Positions 24,335 through 38,105 of a DNA stretch of 64,000 nucleotides are shown here, one piece after another. A program made the translations under genes and the position numbers. How positions within the stretch are numbered: the stretch's first letter is position 1; every line of letters starts with the position of its first letter. Origin of the DNA: Triglochin maritima (Eukaryota; Streptophyta; Magnoliopsida; Alismatales; Juncaginaceae); NCBI GenBank assembly GCA_963682175.1, contig OY821779.1, positions 3,918,501-3,982,500 of the forward strand, read 5' to 3'. Under the pieces are notes generated by a model, which had not been told where the DNA came from, did no database searches, and worked only from the letters and a program-made list of their open reading frames with translations.

Positions 24335-26727
24335 GCACAGGAACAGAATGATAAAATAAAGGAACAAAATTGAGGAAACATTAATAAAGAAATATCAATG
24401 GAAGTCCTATCGACTAAATATCTCAATTTAATTATATCTTACTATCTAATATTCTAACACTTTTTTTATCAATTAAGGTTGTTACACTGATATTGATATC
24501 AGCAGATATTCCAAACGAGATGAAGTTGATGGAGTTGTGTGAACAGCAGTAGCAAAAGCACGATCTTGAGTAGTAGCAGCACTAGTAGGCATGAGCAATA
24601 GTGGTAGCAACATTAATAGACACCAACTAGAGTTGTAGTAGCAGCGATAGCAACAACTATAGTAGATATTGGTGTATAGGAAGACACAAAGCTTCCAAAG
24701 TGGCTGGGTAAGGATTTCAAAATGATTTGTTACCTAAAGAACAAACCATAAAAGCAGCATGGGAGGCAAACATGGGGGGAAGAACTGTGTCACGTCACAA
24801 ACTTGTATGAAAGAATCTCCTACAGCAACATCAGCAAAAGTATGTGGGTTAGGTACGTCGGTTAACACATCTTAAGTCACAAGATCGAATTCCAACAAGA
24901 CATTTTATTTAATGTTAATACGTTCCGGTAAAAATGTTGTTGGACCACTCCCAATTTGGAGTCGCAACCCGTCTGTCCCTAGTGGGAGCAGGTGCCAGGG
25001 AATTATAGGTCATAAAAAAAAGTAGTTGCAGGAGCAACCAAGTAGTCAGTGAAAATACGACATGCATTGACAAGGTTTTGGCAAAATCCATGTTAATTAG
25101 AGGGGGGAAACAACAAAAAATAACAAAAAGCAAAGGAGGAGGCCGGAAGAAAGTCTTTATATGCTTTTGGGGTTTCTTCCGGTCCCCTCAAAAGCGGAAA
25201 GTAGTGGAGGCAAAAAAACTAGGGTTTAGGCATGCAATATATGATGGGGATGTTATATTATTGTTTAGGTAGGTTAAGATTATGGTTCCCATTCGACTAA
25301 ACATTAATAAGTCTTATCATCTAAATATCTAAATTTAATTATTTCCTAGTATCTAATATTCTAACACTCATATTATAATTTCTAATCACTAGTGTTCATC
25401 TTTCATTTCATCTTTGTTTTCCATCTTGGAAAGAATAGTTTCTACATATCCCGACCTTTTTTTTTACTGTGTCGATGTCTCCCTCAATTCTTTGCTAAAA
25501 GCGAATATCATAAACTATCATTCAAAAATCAAACACTCCATAAACAGATTGCAAAGAAAATTTAACCATTCCATTAACTCATACCCTATTTGAATCGTAT
25601 ATTTGCCATCTCCCAGTCCCTTGAAAGGAAAATTGGCCTTCGTCTTGGTGACGGAGGAAGCGCAGTGAAAGATGCTCCGGAGATTCGGTTCGAACAACGA
25701 ATACTTTATTTTGCTTGATTTTGAAAGTAATGACAATCACACGGAATGTGAAACTCAAATGCCAGTGATAATTTCTTTTGTAGCCGGCTAAGATGGTTTG
25801 TCTTAGCTTGCCTTTTGACATGTGAATACAATTTCAAGGGAACCAGCTTACTGCTTGGCCTCTGCAACAATTGCTCTTATGTTCGGTTTGATTAACAACC
25901 AATGGGAGAAATAGAGAGAAAAGAAAAAAAAACAGAACTTCCTCGTACAAAATGAATTCTGATTTGAAATGATTCTTCAAACAAACTAAAGAGGAGAGCT
26001 CTGATGGAATCAAGTGAGCATACTAAAGATTTTGATTTTTGATAGAGGATCGCACAAGCAACTACATCACCAAGTTACAATCGAATAGGAATGGGAATGG
26101 GAATGCGAGACACTGGGAAATAGATCTATCAACCTTGTTGCTGGGCTACTAACCAGGCTATTCGTTTATCGACAACCAATTCTTACCATCACAACAAGAA
26201 GCTCTACGACACCTATGAGCTGTACATCTATGGCAGCATCCCATTGGAGTTTAGGCATTATCTGTACGAGACAGGTCATAATCTGCATTGAGAATATGAA
26301 GATAATCACTTCAATATAACCTTTTAAACACCTTGTATCCAAACAACCACAATCAAACAAGAGCTGCTCATGCTAGGCTCCAGCATTTCACTTCCACGAG
26401 TTACCAAACTATTATTGATGTACCAAAGCAAATGCCAATTTGGGTAAAATGCCAATCAGGCAGTTGAAGACCAACAAGCTGAAGATGGCAACACCATCCA
26501 CCTGTAGGGATTTCATTCTATAATACGGATGGATAAGCTGTACGCAATAATACAACAGCACCTAGATGACTCCACAATGTAATAACAAAAGGGTGACTTT
26601 TCATATGGCAACGAAGAAACAACATATAAGCACATGTCTCTATGTTAACAGAATTCTAATAAATATATATATCATAGGTGTAGACAGGGGCATTCTTTTT
26701 CTTTCATTCAATAATTTCTTTCCTGTT
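24335..26727. other. Intergenic, downstream of the RAF-like kinase
   Basis: No gene seen. Two related blocks containing CTAAATATCT, ATTTAATTAT and TATCTAATATTCTAACAC lie near 24410-24462 and 25318-25373, and 25240-25269 repeats 18413-18442 exactly. These point to more small repeats not resolved here. Confidence 0.45.
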
Positions 26728-29700
26728 TCAGTCTGTGGTCATTGGCTGTGACATGCAACAACGGAAACGTGCTTTACGGACTGTTGTCAAGATCTCAGTT
26801 TCAGCATCCTCGAGCATGCTCACGACCTCACTGAAGGATGGACGCACGTCAGGATTGGCATCCCAGCATCGAGTCATAATTTCACCAAGCACAGGAAGGC
26901 AATCAGATGGTATGATTGGTCGAATGTTCTTATTAACAACTGCAAAAGCAGCCTGAACTGCAGACATGCCAGTGAACGGAAGCATTCCCGTTATCAGTTC
27001 CCAGAGAACAATGCCAAAACTGTACACGTCCACCTTCTGATTATATGGTCTGTGTTGGATCATCTCCCTGTAAATGAAAAAAACAGGATCAGCCAGATCA
27101 AACAATCAATATTTACCCATCAGAGCAAATACTGTAACAAAGATATAGTAATGCTTCATTAAGATTTCAGACCAATATTCACTAGTAACGGGATATATGA
27201 TTGATCTTTTTAAACTCGGCCGGAAGCAATAAAACCCTTCACCTATCATTACACATGAATGACTATATTTATTCGTTGCTCATTGGAGCTTCAACAAACA
27301 CGATAATTAGGAATAAAAATATATAATACATCAAATCTGGCCAAGATCTCAACCTAGTTGTTAGTGGTTCGTTAAAGCAAAGAAAGCTAACTAATTGTCT
27401 AAAATAATGCTGACTAGATCAAAGAAAACGTCTCTCCCATATAATGTCTAATACAAGGTCATTCCACAGGTTCACAAGACCAAAGCATGCATCTTAACTT
27501 GTAAAGTACATGCAGCTAGAGAAAATTCATTCTTTACAATTTGTATACTATATTTTGGCAGTGCCTTACAAGTTACAAAGGTTGAATGAAACCAAAAAGA
27601 CTTCGATGTGGAAGGCAAACTGGATGCTTTTATTTCAGGTTTTCATTAGTTGGAGCATAAAAGGGACTAAAGGTTTTTTTTTGCTAATGCGGTTTTTCTA
27701 AGGCAGAAAGTAGGAAAAGACAGGCAATGTTCGAGTTGAAAACCGACTCATTCCCTCGGGAAGGTCATGAATGTTAGAAAGATACCTGTAAAATTTAATG
27801 AAGAAATGGAATCAGAATATCATTACCCAATCGTATTGTTAACCTTAACCAACTAAAATAGTACTGCATAACCAAGCACGCTGTGACCAAAAGAAAGCAG
27901 CTAATTTACGAACAATGGTAATAATTTTCCTATGGGTACAGCTTAGCCCTAAATATATCATTCAATGTGACTACTACAAGAATTTGGATGTAAAATTGTA
28001 CATGGGAGATCACATTTCTCTCAGGTTGACATGCATGTATGTAAAATAACCACTTTTAACTGTCATCTCTTTGTATACGCAAAATCTAGTTAGTATACAA
28101 TCTGTGAAATGGTTCCAAAACTATCCATCTTCAAGTACGAAATGGCTTAATCAATAATTCAGGAATTAGAAATAATAGTACGAAATACCGCTCAGAAAAT
28201 CTGTGCGGACTATCCATCTTCAAGTACGTGTAGGAATTAGAAATAGGTCATGTAACAAAGCTTGCTAAAAAATCATCAACAAGAAGTAATTACTTCAACA
28301 TGTATAGTATGCAATGTTCCAAAAAAAGAAGGTAACATGCAAAGGGCAATTATATGAAGGGCCTATTCAACAAAGAAATAAAAGTGAAACGTTTTTCTCT
28401 TAATTGTCACGCACAATACATTCAATAATAGTTACCATTTTGAAAGGTATGACCAAGAATATCTTCTATATTTTGTTCCCATTAATGCAGATGCCCTTCA
28501 TTAATTCACACTTGAAACCTAAAACTTCTCATTCCTAGCTATTGTCTCAAAGCAATTGTGGTAGTCTGAGATAAAGTGGGAGATAACGTGCTAATTGGAA
28601 ATCATATGGTGTATATGGAGCGAGATTACTATGGTCATTGGGAAGGATGGGAAAAATATGGGGGTGGATGGAGTTATTTATCAGGAAGTGCAAAAACTTT
28701 AAAATAGCATTCATGTTTGTGTTGTATTTGTATTGAGCCGAAACACACGTACGACATTGTCGACACACCTTGTAAGGTACACCTCATGGCATGTCTGGGG
28801 TTAGCATGCTTACTAGAAAAGTTCGGACATCAAATGGATACGTGGTGGAAATGAGGGAACACATATACGGACACGACGTTTGATGTTATTCTTTTATATT
28901 GCAACTTTTGAAATAATAAAATTCTTAAATTTTAGTTATACAGTAAAAGCTGCAATTCTCCAATATGATAAAACCTTCTTCCTTGGCACTTGGGATTTAA
29001 AAAAAAACTAATCTAAAAGAAAAGGGTGTCAAGGCCTCAGAAGAAAAACTGCCAAAATTTCACCTCTGTTTCACCTCGTAACAGACTTATTAAAGTCACC
29101 CACTCTACCAACAACTTAAGTGTCATTATAAATATTTTTTGTAATCATACAATGTTGTGATGTGTCTGACTTTTAAGTGAATTATAAATGATGATGACAC
29201 CAAATCACTTATTATGCAATGGCTTACGATCATGTTTTTGTGATGTGTCCGGCTTTTAAATGATTATAAATCATACCGACACCAAAACACTTTTTATTTA
29301 TCATCCAATGGCATATAATCATCATGTTAGTGTATGTTCCCCAATCCCTTTGTGGGAAACCTCTTCGTAGGCTTTGCGGTTTCATTGTCTTGATGATGAA
29401 AAAATGTCGTAGCCTCTTTTCTTGGTAAAATGATGTAATGATATGGTAAAATGATAAAGCATATTTTGACATTGAATGGTAATGATGATAACATTTTTTC
29501 CTGGAATTCAGACACGTATTTTTCAACTTGATAGGTCTAGATGATAGGAGTATGCCGTGAGTATGTTAAAGAGACTGTAACAGTATATAACCATAAAAAA
29601 GATTATTCTTAAAATACACAACTATCATGTTTTCATCATTAATATTATAACATTGGGAATAATTAGAAAGAGAAAGCACGTTACTATAGTAAGTTATTAG

Positions 29701-31759
29701 TTATGATATATTCAGTACCATCAACGCCCAAAGGAACGTAAATGTAGTCATTCAGATTTTGCTTAAATATTTACATAACTTTTCAGTTATGTATAGAAAA
29801 TATTCTTTCCTTACAAAGTACTAGACAAACATGAGGTGCACAAAAGTTAAAAAACTCGCAAGAGAAGCCAAACAATTAACCAAACCAATAAATAAAATTA
29901 GGATCAAACATTATCTTTTGATGTGTACAAAAGAAGCATATAGAGATAAGACAGAAAATAAGAAACACTCACCCTATTTCTAAGAATGAGATCAGCCATA
30001 AGTCCTATGGCCAAGAAGGAAGGTGACACAATCACACAATGAAAAAAAAAACATTTGTTAGGTTGATTGCTGCCGTCTGAATGGTTCATCTAGCCAGGCA
30101 AAAACAAATTTGCAGGCAACTAATATAGTAATGTGCATCAGAAAATATAATCAAATATCAGAAGTTTACATATAACAGATTTTATATAGTAAACAGTCTA
30201 TGTAAAGACTATGTATTCCTTCTTTGATGATCTAAAGGGCAGCTATAAATCAATTCTTTGCCTCTTCGGTCTCTATTGATAGTTGTTACTCAAGAAGAAG
30301 AAGAAAATGCTGGAAATGGTTTTGGTCGATTTATTTATGATCACAAAGAAAACATTAGACATCACTAGACAACAACAAGCTTATCTATTTTAAACAGTAA
30401 ATCATTGAAGACAAACACAACTTTTCCCAAAAGGAGAATTGAAATAAAATTTTGAAAGAATTTATCTTTCAATGTTACATGCATATAGTTGAAATGCTCA
30501 GAGACCCCTCAGGGAAAAATACATTTCCACACATCAAAAAATAATAAATTAATAATCAAGTGTGCATCTTTACAACTAAAAGTTAGGGTACAAAAGTGCC
30601 GAGAAAATGAAAAGGGGAAAATGATGCATGAAATCTACCCTTCTGAATAAACAGTATACGACAAATTACTTAACTGCAAAAGATCTATTCAATTGAAATT
30701 GTAAGAATGAAAAACAAACGATCTTTCCTCATTACTTATAGTTATAGCAATTGGCAGCAGTAATATCTCAAATAAAGAAAACAGTAATGTTATATAAGCA
30801 TTTAATAGAGCATAATGCAGCACAAGATAGTGATTAATAACTTACGGAGCCATCCAGCGATATGTGCCTGTTTCAGGAGTCATTCCTTCCGTTTTGACTT
30901 CAATTCTAGCAACACCAAAGTCAGCAATCTTGATTGATTTGTCGGCAGAAATCAGCAGGTTGTCTGACTTCAAGTCCCTGTGAATGAACCCAAGTCCATG
31001 TACATATTCCATTCCTCTGGCAACATCAAGTGCCTGCTTAACAGCTAATCTCAATGGCACAGACCTATTGTGCCGCTTCATTAAGAATTGCCTAACTGAA
31101 CCACCCTTTGCATACTCAGTCACAATGCACCATACTTTTGGCTTCCTGCATGCCCCAATAAACCTCACTATATTTGGATGCCTAAGAGAAGAAAGCATCA
31201 TAACCTCCTGCCTGAACTGTTGCTCCATAAGTTGTGCCCTCTCTGGGCTGTTCTCAGGCATTTCCAGCAACTTGATGGCAACATCCTCTCCATTATAAGT
31301 GCCTCTATAGAGCTTCCCGAAAGCTCCCTGTGCAAAGGCAACCCCCATATTCAGCCTCCTGAGGTCAATGGTCCACTCATCATAGTCCCCGAGCCCTTCC
31401 GTCGGGTACTGGTTGTCCATCAAAGCTTGGGCCAACGCATCATCAGTAAGAGCATGCGAAACCCTGCTCACACCATTACCGACAACAGAATAGTTCCCAG
31501 TAGGGACAGAGCGAAGGCCCTGATGGCGCAGGAGGGTGTGCGAGTTGTTTGACCCGATGCTACTATTATCCATCGACATAGCAACGGACCCACCAGCGTT
31601 GCTAGTCTGGAGACTATCGAAGCTGTCTATCGACATATTAGACCCCTCTCCGCCGAGCTTGCGGTAAATACCACCAAGATCAAAGAAATTGTTGATGTTA
31701 TCATTCCCACCACCAGCTCCACCACCCATAATACCAGCAAATTTGGATCCTTCCACCAT
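26728..31759 (-). CDS. RAF-like (MAPKKK C-type) protein kinase
   Basis: Two exons on the minus strand, 31759-30846 and 27067-26728, with one long intron (3,778 bp) that splits the codon for P305; 417 aa. ATG 31759 is the first ATG in frame. Residues 1-130 are a Ser/Gly/Asn-rich regulatory part with [19 protein letters not shown]. The kinase domain (about 137-395) has [13 protein letters not shown] (K163), IHRDLKSDN (D262), DFG (D280), TYRWMAPEM and [16 protein letters not shown]; all catalytic residues are present. The C-terminus [16 protein letters not shown] is typical of this subgroup. It strongly resembles Arabidopsis At4g31170/At2g24360. These are cytosolic Ser/Thr or dual-specificity kinases; the substrate cannot be told. 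A likely 5' UTR intron donor (CGAG|GTGAGT) lies near 32089. Confidence 0.95.
29156..29320. repeat. 83-bp tandem duplication in the kinase intron
   Basis: Units starting TGTGATGTGTC at 29156 and 29239 share TTTTAA, TGA..TTATAAAT, GACACCAAA and CACTT with scattered differences. Non-coding. Confidence 0.7.
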
Positions 31760-33507
31760 TTTCCTCCTCTCCACTTAATCAGAACCTCAGATAAACCGGA
31801 GCTTCGAACTCGATCTACACCGCAAGCTGCATCCACTTCCAAACGCTTAAAAACCCGATCGTTCCGCCTCAAACAGTCATAAAACCACCTAAAACAACCA
31901 ACCTAACACTTCTCCCCTAAGAATCCGACACCAAATCGAACAAATCCACCACCAACTTCACATATGAAGCTCACATCCACAATCGAAAACAAAAATTACA
32001 GCAAAACCTACACGAAACAGCAAAAAAAAGCTCAAAACCCTAGCAAGCGAGAAACCCCCCATCCGACCACCAAAATCAATGAAACTCACCTCGCCCGGTA
32101 GCGAGTCACGATGGGAACCTAGAAGGTGAGATCCCACCGGAGCGAAACCGGCGAGAAACCCTAGAATCGAGACGAGAAAGGGAAGAAGAGACCGGGTCTT
32201 TGCGCTCTGCTGTTTGCTCTCTTTCTCTCCCTTTTTGTCACTTCCGCTTTCCCTTTTCCTCTGTGGTGAACATTGCGGTTTTAACCCTCGCAGAATTGTT
32301 TATTGGGTTTGTTGGGAGGAATTGGATTTTTTATATTTTTTTGGTTGCGGAATTGGACTGGATTAGTCCCCGAGGTGGTCAAGTCTGCTTTATTTAAGGC
32401 GCATGTGGATGTCAGTTGTCACAGTCATGTTTGTTGATTTGGTCCAACAGGGACGGGACTGCCATAATTATTATTTTAGTTATTAAACATCTTGGATTTG
32501 ATTAAATAATGGGATTTGGGTTGGAGTGGTGTTTAGGTGTTGGGTTTTCATTGGTGGGAGTCCTAGATTGTTTTGTGAATTACTACTGATTAGTGAATTG
32601 GTTGAGAAGCAAGTTTTGGTTGTGGAAAATTGGAATGGGTTTGACTGTTTGAGTTGAATGGGTTGTCTGGGATTTGAACGTTTTCTCGGATTTGCAGGGA
32701 AAATGGGGGGCAATATGAAATTACACCATTTCCGTTACAAAATGTTGATTACTACTACTGTACTTCAGTTTAAAAAACTTTTTCTAGCGTGTGAATCGTG
32801 CTCTTTAAAATAAAATAAAAAACAGAAAAGTATTTGTTTATTCTGATTAAATTTGAAAAATGTGAAACTACGCCATTTGCGTAACTGCGTTACAAAATAT
32901 TAATTGCTACTTCCGTTTCAAAACCTTTTTCTGGCGTGTGAATTGTGCTCCTTTTAAATTAAAAAAATGTTTTATCTTAATTGAGTTTGTAAAAAAGGCA
33001 ACTAAATGACTGCTGTCTGCTAGCTTGGTTGGGACCCAGTGAAAAATCTTTTTACACGTTGGAAAAATGGTGAAGTATACTAAAATTTACGGCAGAACAT
33101 TGAGACTCATGGCTTAAGTGCATGACTTAGAATTCAAATTATTCAATAGATTCGACCATATTTATGTCGTAAGAAAAATAAGAATGTGATCTACCGAAGT
33201 ATCATATTTGCGACTCGTGCGAGAGGTTCCTGACTTCCTGCAATCATTTGCAATTGGCAAAGCATCTTCAGCTTTGCTGCATCCGTTTGTGTTATTAATT
33301 CCTGGTTTTGGAAGAAGAGAAACAAACTACGGGTGGGATAGGATGGAAGGAGAATTATGAACAGCTTATCCACAACAGTTACGTATTCACGTGCTATAGA
33401 TGAGCTTATCAGTGTGTATAATTTGTGTTGATAAGGAAAGGAGGTTCTTCCTTCTTGTGAAACTAAGCCTCCTCTATTGAAATTTATATAATCAACTATA
33501 GGAAACA
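31760..33507. other. Promoter and 5' UTR of the kinase, then spacer
   Basis: The GA/TC-rich stretch 31760-32270 holds the kinase leader. Beyond it is AT-rich DNA with a local repeat (GCGTGTGAAT near 32784 and 32935). An open minus-strand stretch at 33191-33508 resembles no protein I know. Confidence 0.5.
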
Positions 33508-33512
33508 TACAT
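33508..33512. repeat. Target-site duplication, left
   Basis: TACAT, repeated at 38321-38325 on the other side of the Copia element. Confidence 0.85.
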
Positions 33513-33713
33513 TGTTGAAAAGAAGAGACGGCGTAGAAGAAGAAGAATTTTGTATTTAGTTTTTTGTTGTTGTATATATTACATGATTTGTGATGTATTT
33601 ATACAAAGTATAATAGATTCGTTGGGGTCTCATAAATACAGATTTATTGTTTGTGGGGAACTGAAATGGAAGAAGCTGGACCGGCGGGAGGCAACGGTAA
33701 GATGATTTCAACA
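33513..33713 (-). repeat. 3' LTR of the Copia element
   Basis: 201 bp, TGTTGAAAAG...GATTTCAACA. In element orientation it follows the polypurine tract ACTTGAGGGGGCG (33714-33726 on the plus strand). Confidence 0.93.
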
Positions 33714-33875
33714 CGCCCCCTCAAGTTGGATCTCGAAGGGATTGATAGATCCTAACTTGTGAAGAAGTGTAGAGAATGATTTGTGATCGAGAGCTTTAGT
33801 GAATATGTCCGCAAGTTGTTCTTTGCTGGGAACGTAGGGAACTTCTATTTCTTTTGACTGATTTTTTTCTCGGAT

Positions 33876-34981
33876 TCAATCAACTTCGATATGTTTAGTT
33901 CGTTCATGGAAGACAGGGTTTGTTGCGATGTGTCGGGCTGCATTATTGTCACAAAACATTTTCATCGGGCCTTGGGTTGTGATATTCATGTCTTTGAGGA
34001 GCTGACTGAGCCAGATTAACTCGCTGGTAGTGGATGCCATTCCGCGATATTCTGCTTCTGCACTGGAGCGAGCAACGACATTTTGTTTCTTAGATCGCCA
34101 GGTAACAAGGTTTCCACCAACAAATGTGCAGAAACCAGTGGTAGATTTCCGATCATGACTTCCAGCCCAATCTGCATCAGAATAACCAACAATTGAGTTA
34201 GACTTGTTAGGCTTCATCCAAAGTCCTTGCCCAGGTGTGCCTTTTAGGTAACATAAGATTCTGTTAACCAAGTCCAAGTGATGTGTGTGAGGAGCATGCA
34301 TAAATTGACTTATAAGGCTTACAGCATAGATGATATCTGGTCGAGTAACTGTGAGGTAGATAAGTTTTCCTACCAATCTTTGGAATTGTCCAATATTGGT
34401 TAATGGTGTGTCATCTGTGGGTCCTATCATTCTATTAGTTTCTATTGGTGTGGTGGTAGGTTTTGATCCTAGTTTTCTGGTTTCCTTAAGAAGGTGTAGG
34501 GTGTATTTTCGTTGTGAAAGGAATAACTCTTTCTTGGAATGAGCAATTTCTATACCTAAGAAATATTTCATAATCCCTAAGTCTTTTATATCAAATTTAG
34601 ATTTTAGGTAGTCTTTAACTAAATTTATTTGGTGATTATTATTACCGGTTATTATAATATCATCGACATAAATGAGAATAATGGTAGTGTTTTTATGATC
34701 ATGTTTTGTAAACATGGAGGCATCTGCAGAACTCTTAATAAAGCCATACTTAAGGAGAGAGAGACTGAGTTTGGTATACCAGGCACGAGGCGATTGTTTT
34801 AGTCCGTATATAGCTTTGTGAAGCTTGCATACCTGGTCAGGATGGATAGCGTATCCAGGGGTGGAGTCATATAGACTTCTTCTTCGAGATTTCCCTGTAG
34901 AAAGGCATTTTTGACATCCATTTGGAATAGATTCCATCCATGGTTAATGGCGACAGACAGAAGAACACGAACAGTGTTCAT
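33876..34981 (-). pseudogene. Copia reverse transcriptase and RNase H segment
   Basis: Two overlapping open stretches (34981-34799 and 34937-33876) read as Copia reverse transcriptase, with LIYVDDIIITGNN as the catalytic YVDD motif near 34665, then DADWAGS and AEAEYRGMAS of RNase H and the C-terminal motif with HERTKHIEVD. A frameshift separates the start of the domain from the rest. A stop at about 35036 cuts it from the upstream part. Confidence 0.9.
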
Positions 34982-35035
34982 TTTTGCTACAGGGGCAAAG
35001 GTTTCAAGATAGTCAAGACCGTAGGTTTGGGTATA

Positions 35036-37072
35036 TCATTTAGCAATGAGTCGAGCTTTGTACCTTTCTATTTTTCCATCGCTATGATACTTGATTTTGT
35101 AAACCCACCTACAACCAACCGGTTTTATGCCATGTCGGAGAGGGACTATAGTCCAGGTGTGGTTGGTTTCTAGGGCCTGTAATTCTTCATCCATGGCTTT
35201 GACCCAATATTTGTTTTGTGTGGCTTCATGATAGGAAATGGGTTCTTTGGTTTTTTCTAATTCTCCTAAGAAGGCTTGGTGTTTTTGTGAAAAATGGTGG
35301 TAGGATAGGTGGTTTTGAATAGGGTAAGTGGTGTGAGAAAGAAAATAATCATTAAATCTAGGCGGACGTCGACTTTGACGAGAGGATCTTCTTGGGATCT
35401 CTTGTTGATTGTCTCCTTCTTCAGTGTTGTCTTCGTCTTGGGTGTTATCCTCGTCATCTCCTCCTCCTTCGTCTCCTCTGGGTTCAGATGTAGGATTTGG
35501 AATTTGAGGAAGAGAGGTTGGTAGTGGAACGGAAGCGTCTTGAGTGGAGTGTTTAAAAAAAGGTTCAGTCTCAAAGAAAGTCACATCTCTTGAGACAAGC
35601 ATTTTTTTATTTTGGGGATCATAACATTTATATCCCTTTTTCCGAAAAGAATACCCAAAAAAAAACACATTTAATGGAGTTGTAGTCGAGTTTGTCATTA
35701 CGGTTTTTGTGAACAAAACAGATGCACCCGAAAACTCGAAGGTGGTCAAGATTAATTTCTTTATTGTATAAAATTTCGAGGGGTTTTTTATTGTTAATCG
35801 TAGGACTAGGAAGACGATTGATGATGTAAGTGGCAGTAAGAACAACATCAGACCAAAAACGATTTGGGACATTGTTTTGAAAAAGAAGTTATCGTGTGAC
35901 ATTTAAAAGATGTTGATTTTTCCTTTCTGAAAGTCCATTTTGTTGCGGAGTGTTAACACACGAAGTTTGATGAAAAATACTTTTTTGTTTTAAAAGATTT
36001 TGAAACAAATTGCTCATATATTCAGAGTCGTTGTCAGACCGAAAGATACGAATTTTAGCATCAAACATATTTTCAACAAATCGTAAAAAATCGCAAAAGA
36101 CTGAGTAAGTATCAGACTTATTTTTAGCAAGTAAATCCAAGTTGTTCGAGAAAAATCATCAATGAAACTGATAAAGTATCGAAAGCCATTATGAGATTCA
36201 ACAGGGGCAGGTCCCCAAATGTCAGAATGGATTATCTCAAATGGAATATAAGTTTTTGTTCTAGATTTTAAAAAAGGCAATCGAGTTTGTTTAGCAAAAC
36301 GACATACATCACATAATAAATCAGAAGAAAAAACAGGAAATAAAGTTTTTAACACATTTGAAGATGGATGACCCATTCTTCGGTGCCAGAGATTATGATC
36401 TATTTTGATATGATATGCTTTTTGATTTGTTTCCAGAACATAAAGGCCATTTTGGAGGATGCCTTTACCAATCATCCTCCCGGTGATACGATCCTGAAAA
36501 AATACGTTGTTAGGAGTGAATACAACGTTACAATTTAGATTTCTAGTAATTTTGGCTACTGAAATTAGGTTAGCATCAAGATTAGGAATATATAAAATAT
36601 TATCACTAGTATTATTGACTAATTTTGCTTTTCCTATTCCTTCAATTTGTATTTTATTTCCATTAGCAACAGTAACAAATTTATTTAATAGTTGCAGATT
36701 GTGAGAAATGTTATCAAGCAAAGACGGGTCTCCGGTCATATGATCTGTGGCCCCGGTATCAATAATCCAAGGTTTATTTGTAAAATTACTAGACAATCCA
36801 GAAAAACAAGCAATATCAGACATTATTTTATTACCTGCATAATTACCTGTTGCAGGGGGTGTAGTCTGCAAATATTCATTCAAGTGGTCCACTAACCGGC
36901 GTATCGGATCCGGGTCGGGTGCTTCACTATTTGATCCGAGAAAAGTTGACCCGTTGGAGTCGGGTAACGCGGATCTTCTGGATCCGTCCTGGATTCGGAT
37001 GTTTTCGTTTCGGATCAGATCGTGATATCTGGGTTTGCTGGAGCTATTTAATCCTGCATTTTTCGCAAACAA
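35036..37072 (-). pseudogene. Copia protease and integrase segment
   Basis: Reads WIIDTGATDHMTG (protease active site, near 36755), the GAG-pre-integrase motif LWHRRMGHPS, and the integrase core with HSDIWGPAPVES and the later SERKN-type motif. Further on are an acidic linker and the first part of reverse transcriptase (HTWTIVPL, GCRWVYKIK). It is split among three frames (37072-36014, 36140-35889, 35902-35036). Confidence 0.88.
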
Positions 37073-37989
37073 GAGAAAGTTAGGGTTAGGGTTGTTGCTT
37101 CGGCTGCCGCCGCTCCCGCTTCTGTCGGGCTGCTGCCGGCGATGCTTTCCACCATATTTGCTTGTCTGTTTTTGTTGTTCCTTTGAGGTCGGAGATGTGA
37201 GTGAAGAAACCAGCAGTTGTTGGAGTTGTGTCCGATCTTCTTGCAGTTTTTGCAGTGTTCTTCTTTGTGTTTTCCGAAAGATTTTGTGTTGTTTTGGCTT
37301 CGGTTTTGGTTTTTTCCGACGAAAAAGGCTTGATTTTCATTCTCGTCTTTTTGCTGATGAGCCATGGTTAATCTTCGGGATTCTTCCCGGAGAACCATTG
37401 CAGTGATAACGGCGAAAGAAGGAAGTTCTGGTGATAATAGCACATGACTTCTGATGTTTTCAAAGGAAGGGTTCAGTCCCGCTAGGAACTGATAGATGCG
37501 GTTTTGTTCTGTCCTTTGTTGAATGATGTCTGCGTTGGTTGTTGGAGGTTCATACACTCCTAACTCATCCCACGCCCGTCTGAGAGTACCGAGGTACTCA
37601 GTGATGCTCCGGGTGTTATGTTGGTTTTGTGCAATCTGTTGCTTGATCCGGAAGATATGTGCAAAGTTCTGATTCTTTCCGAAGTGCTCTTGAATGGCTT
37701 CCCAGAGCTCCTTTGCACTGTCTTTGTAGATGAATATTTCTGCGATTTTGGCTTCCATAGACGCGATGATCCAGGACATGACCTGGTGATCGGCGGTTTG
37801 CCATTCGTCCAGGGCTTTGTTATCAGAATCTTCTGCTGGTTTTGGTGTTCTCCCAGTGATGTGGCCGATCCTCCCTCGTCCGCTGAGGGAAAGGGTTACG
37901 GCACGAGCCCAGGATAGATAGTTCGTCTCGTTCAGCGGGGTGGAAACCAGGCGGTGCATGGCTCCTTCGAGGTGACTTTTTTCCGACAT
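37048..37989 (-). CDS. Copia gag polyprotein
   Basis: 313 codons from ATG 37989. It has the UBN2/retrotran_gag pattern: NYLSWARAVTLSLSGRGRIG, W..ADHQVMSWI, and then the CCHC zinc knuckle CKNCKKIGHNSNNC. The gag frame itself is open. It ends shortly after the knuckle, where the frame shifts into the protease part. It would form the retrotransposon particle. Confidence 0.88.
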   Translation of the reverse strand: MSEKSHLEGAMHRLVSTPLNETNYLSWARAVTLSLSGRGRIGHITGRTPKPAEDSDNKALDEWQTADHQVMSWIIASMEAKIAEIFIYKDSAKELWEAIQEHFGKNQNFAHIFRIKQQIAQNQHNTRSITEYLGTLRRAWDELGVYEPPTTNADIIQQRTEQNRIYQFLAGLNPSFENIRSHVLLSPELPSFAVITAMVLREESRRLTMAHQQKDENENQAFFVGKNQNRSQNNTKSFGKHKEEHCKNCKKIGHNSNNCWFLHSHLRPQRNNKNRQANMVESIAGSSPTEAGAAAAEATTLTLTFSCLRKMQD

Positions 37990-38105
37990 GTTTTTATTTT
38001 TCTTCTCCTTGTTTTGGGTATGGATGCAGGTGTATCGACCTGCAACCCCCTAGATGAGGTGCAGCCGATGAGGACAGAAAGGGAGGTCTGAGGTTTTGCA
38101 GATTA

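Noticed and set aside
31178..31552. Plus-strand open frame opposite the kinase exon
   Set aside because: Antisense shadow of a well-conserved kinase domain.
33191..33508. 105-codon minus-strand open frame beside the Copia element
   Set aside because: No known domain, it ends at the insertion site, and there are no splice or promoter signs.
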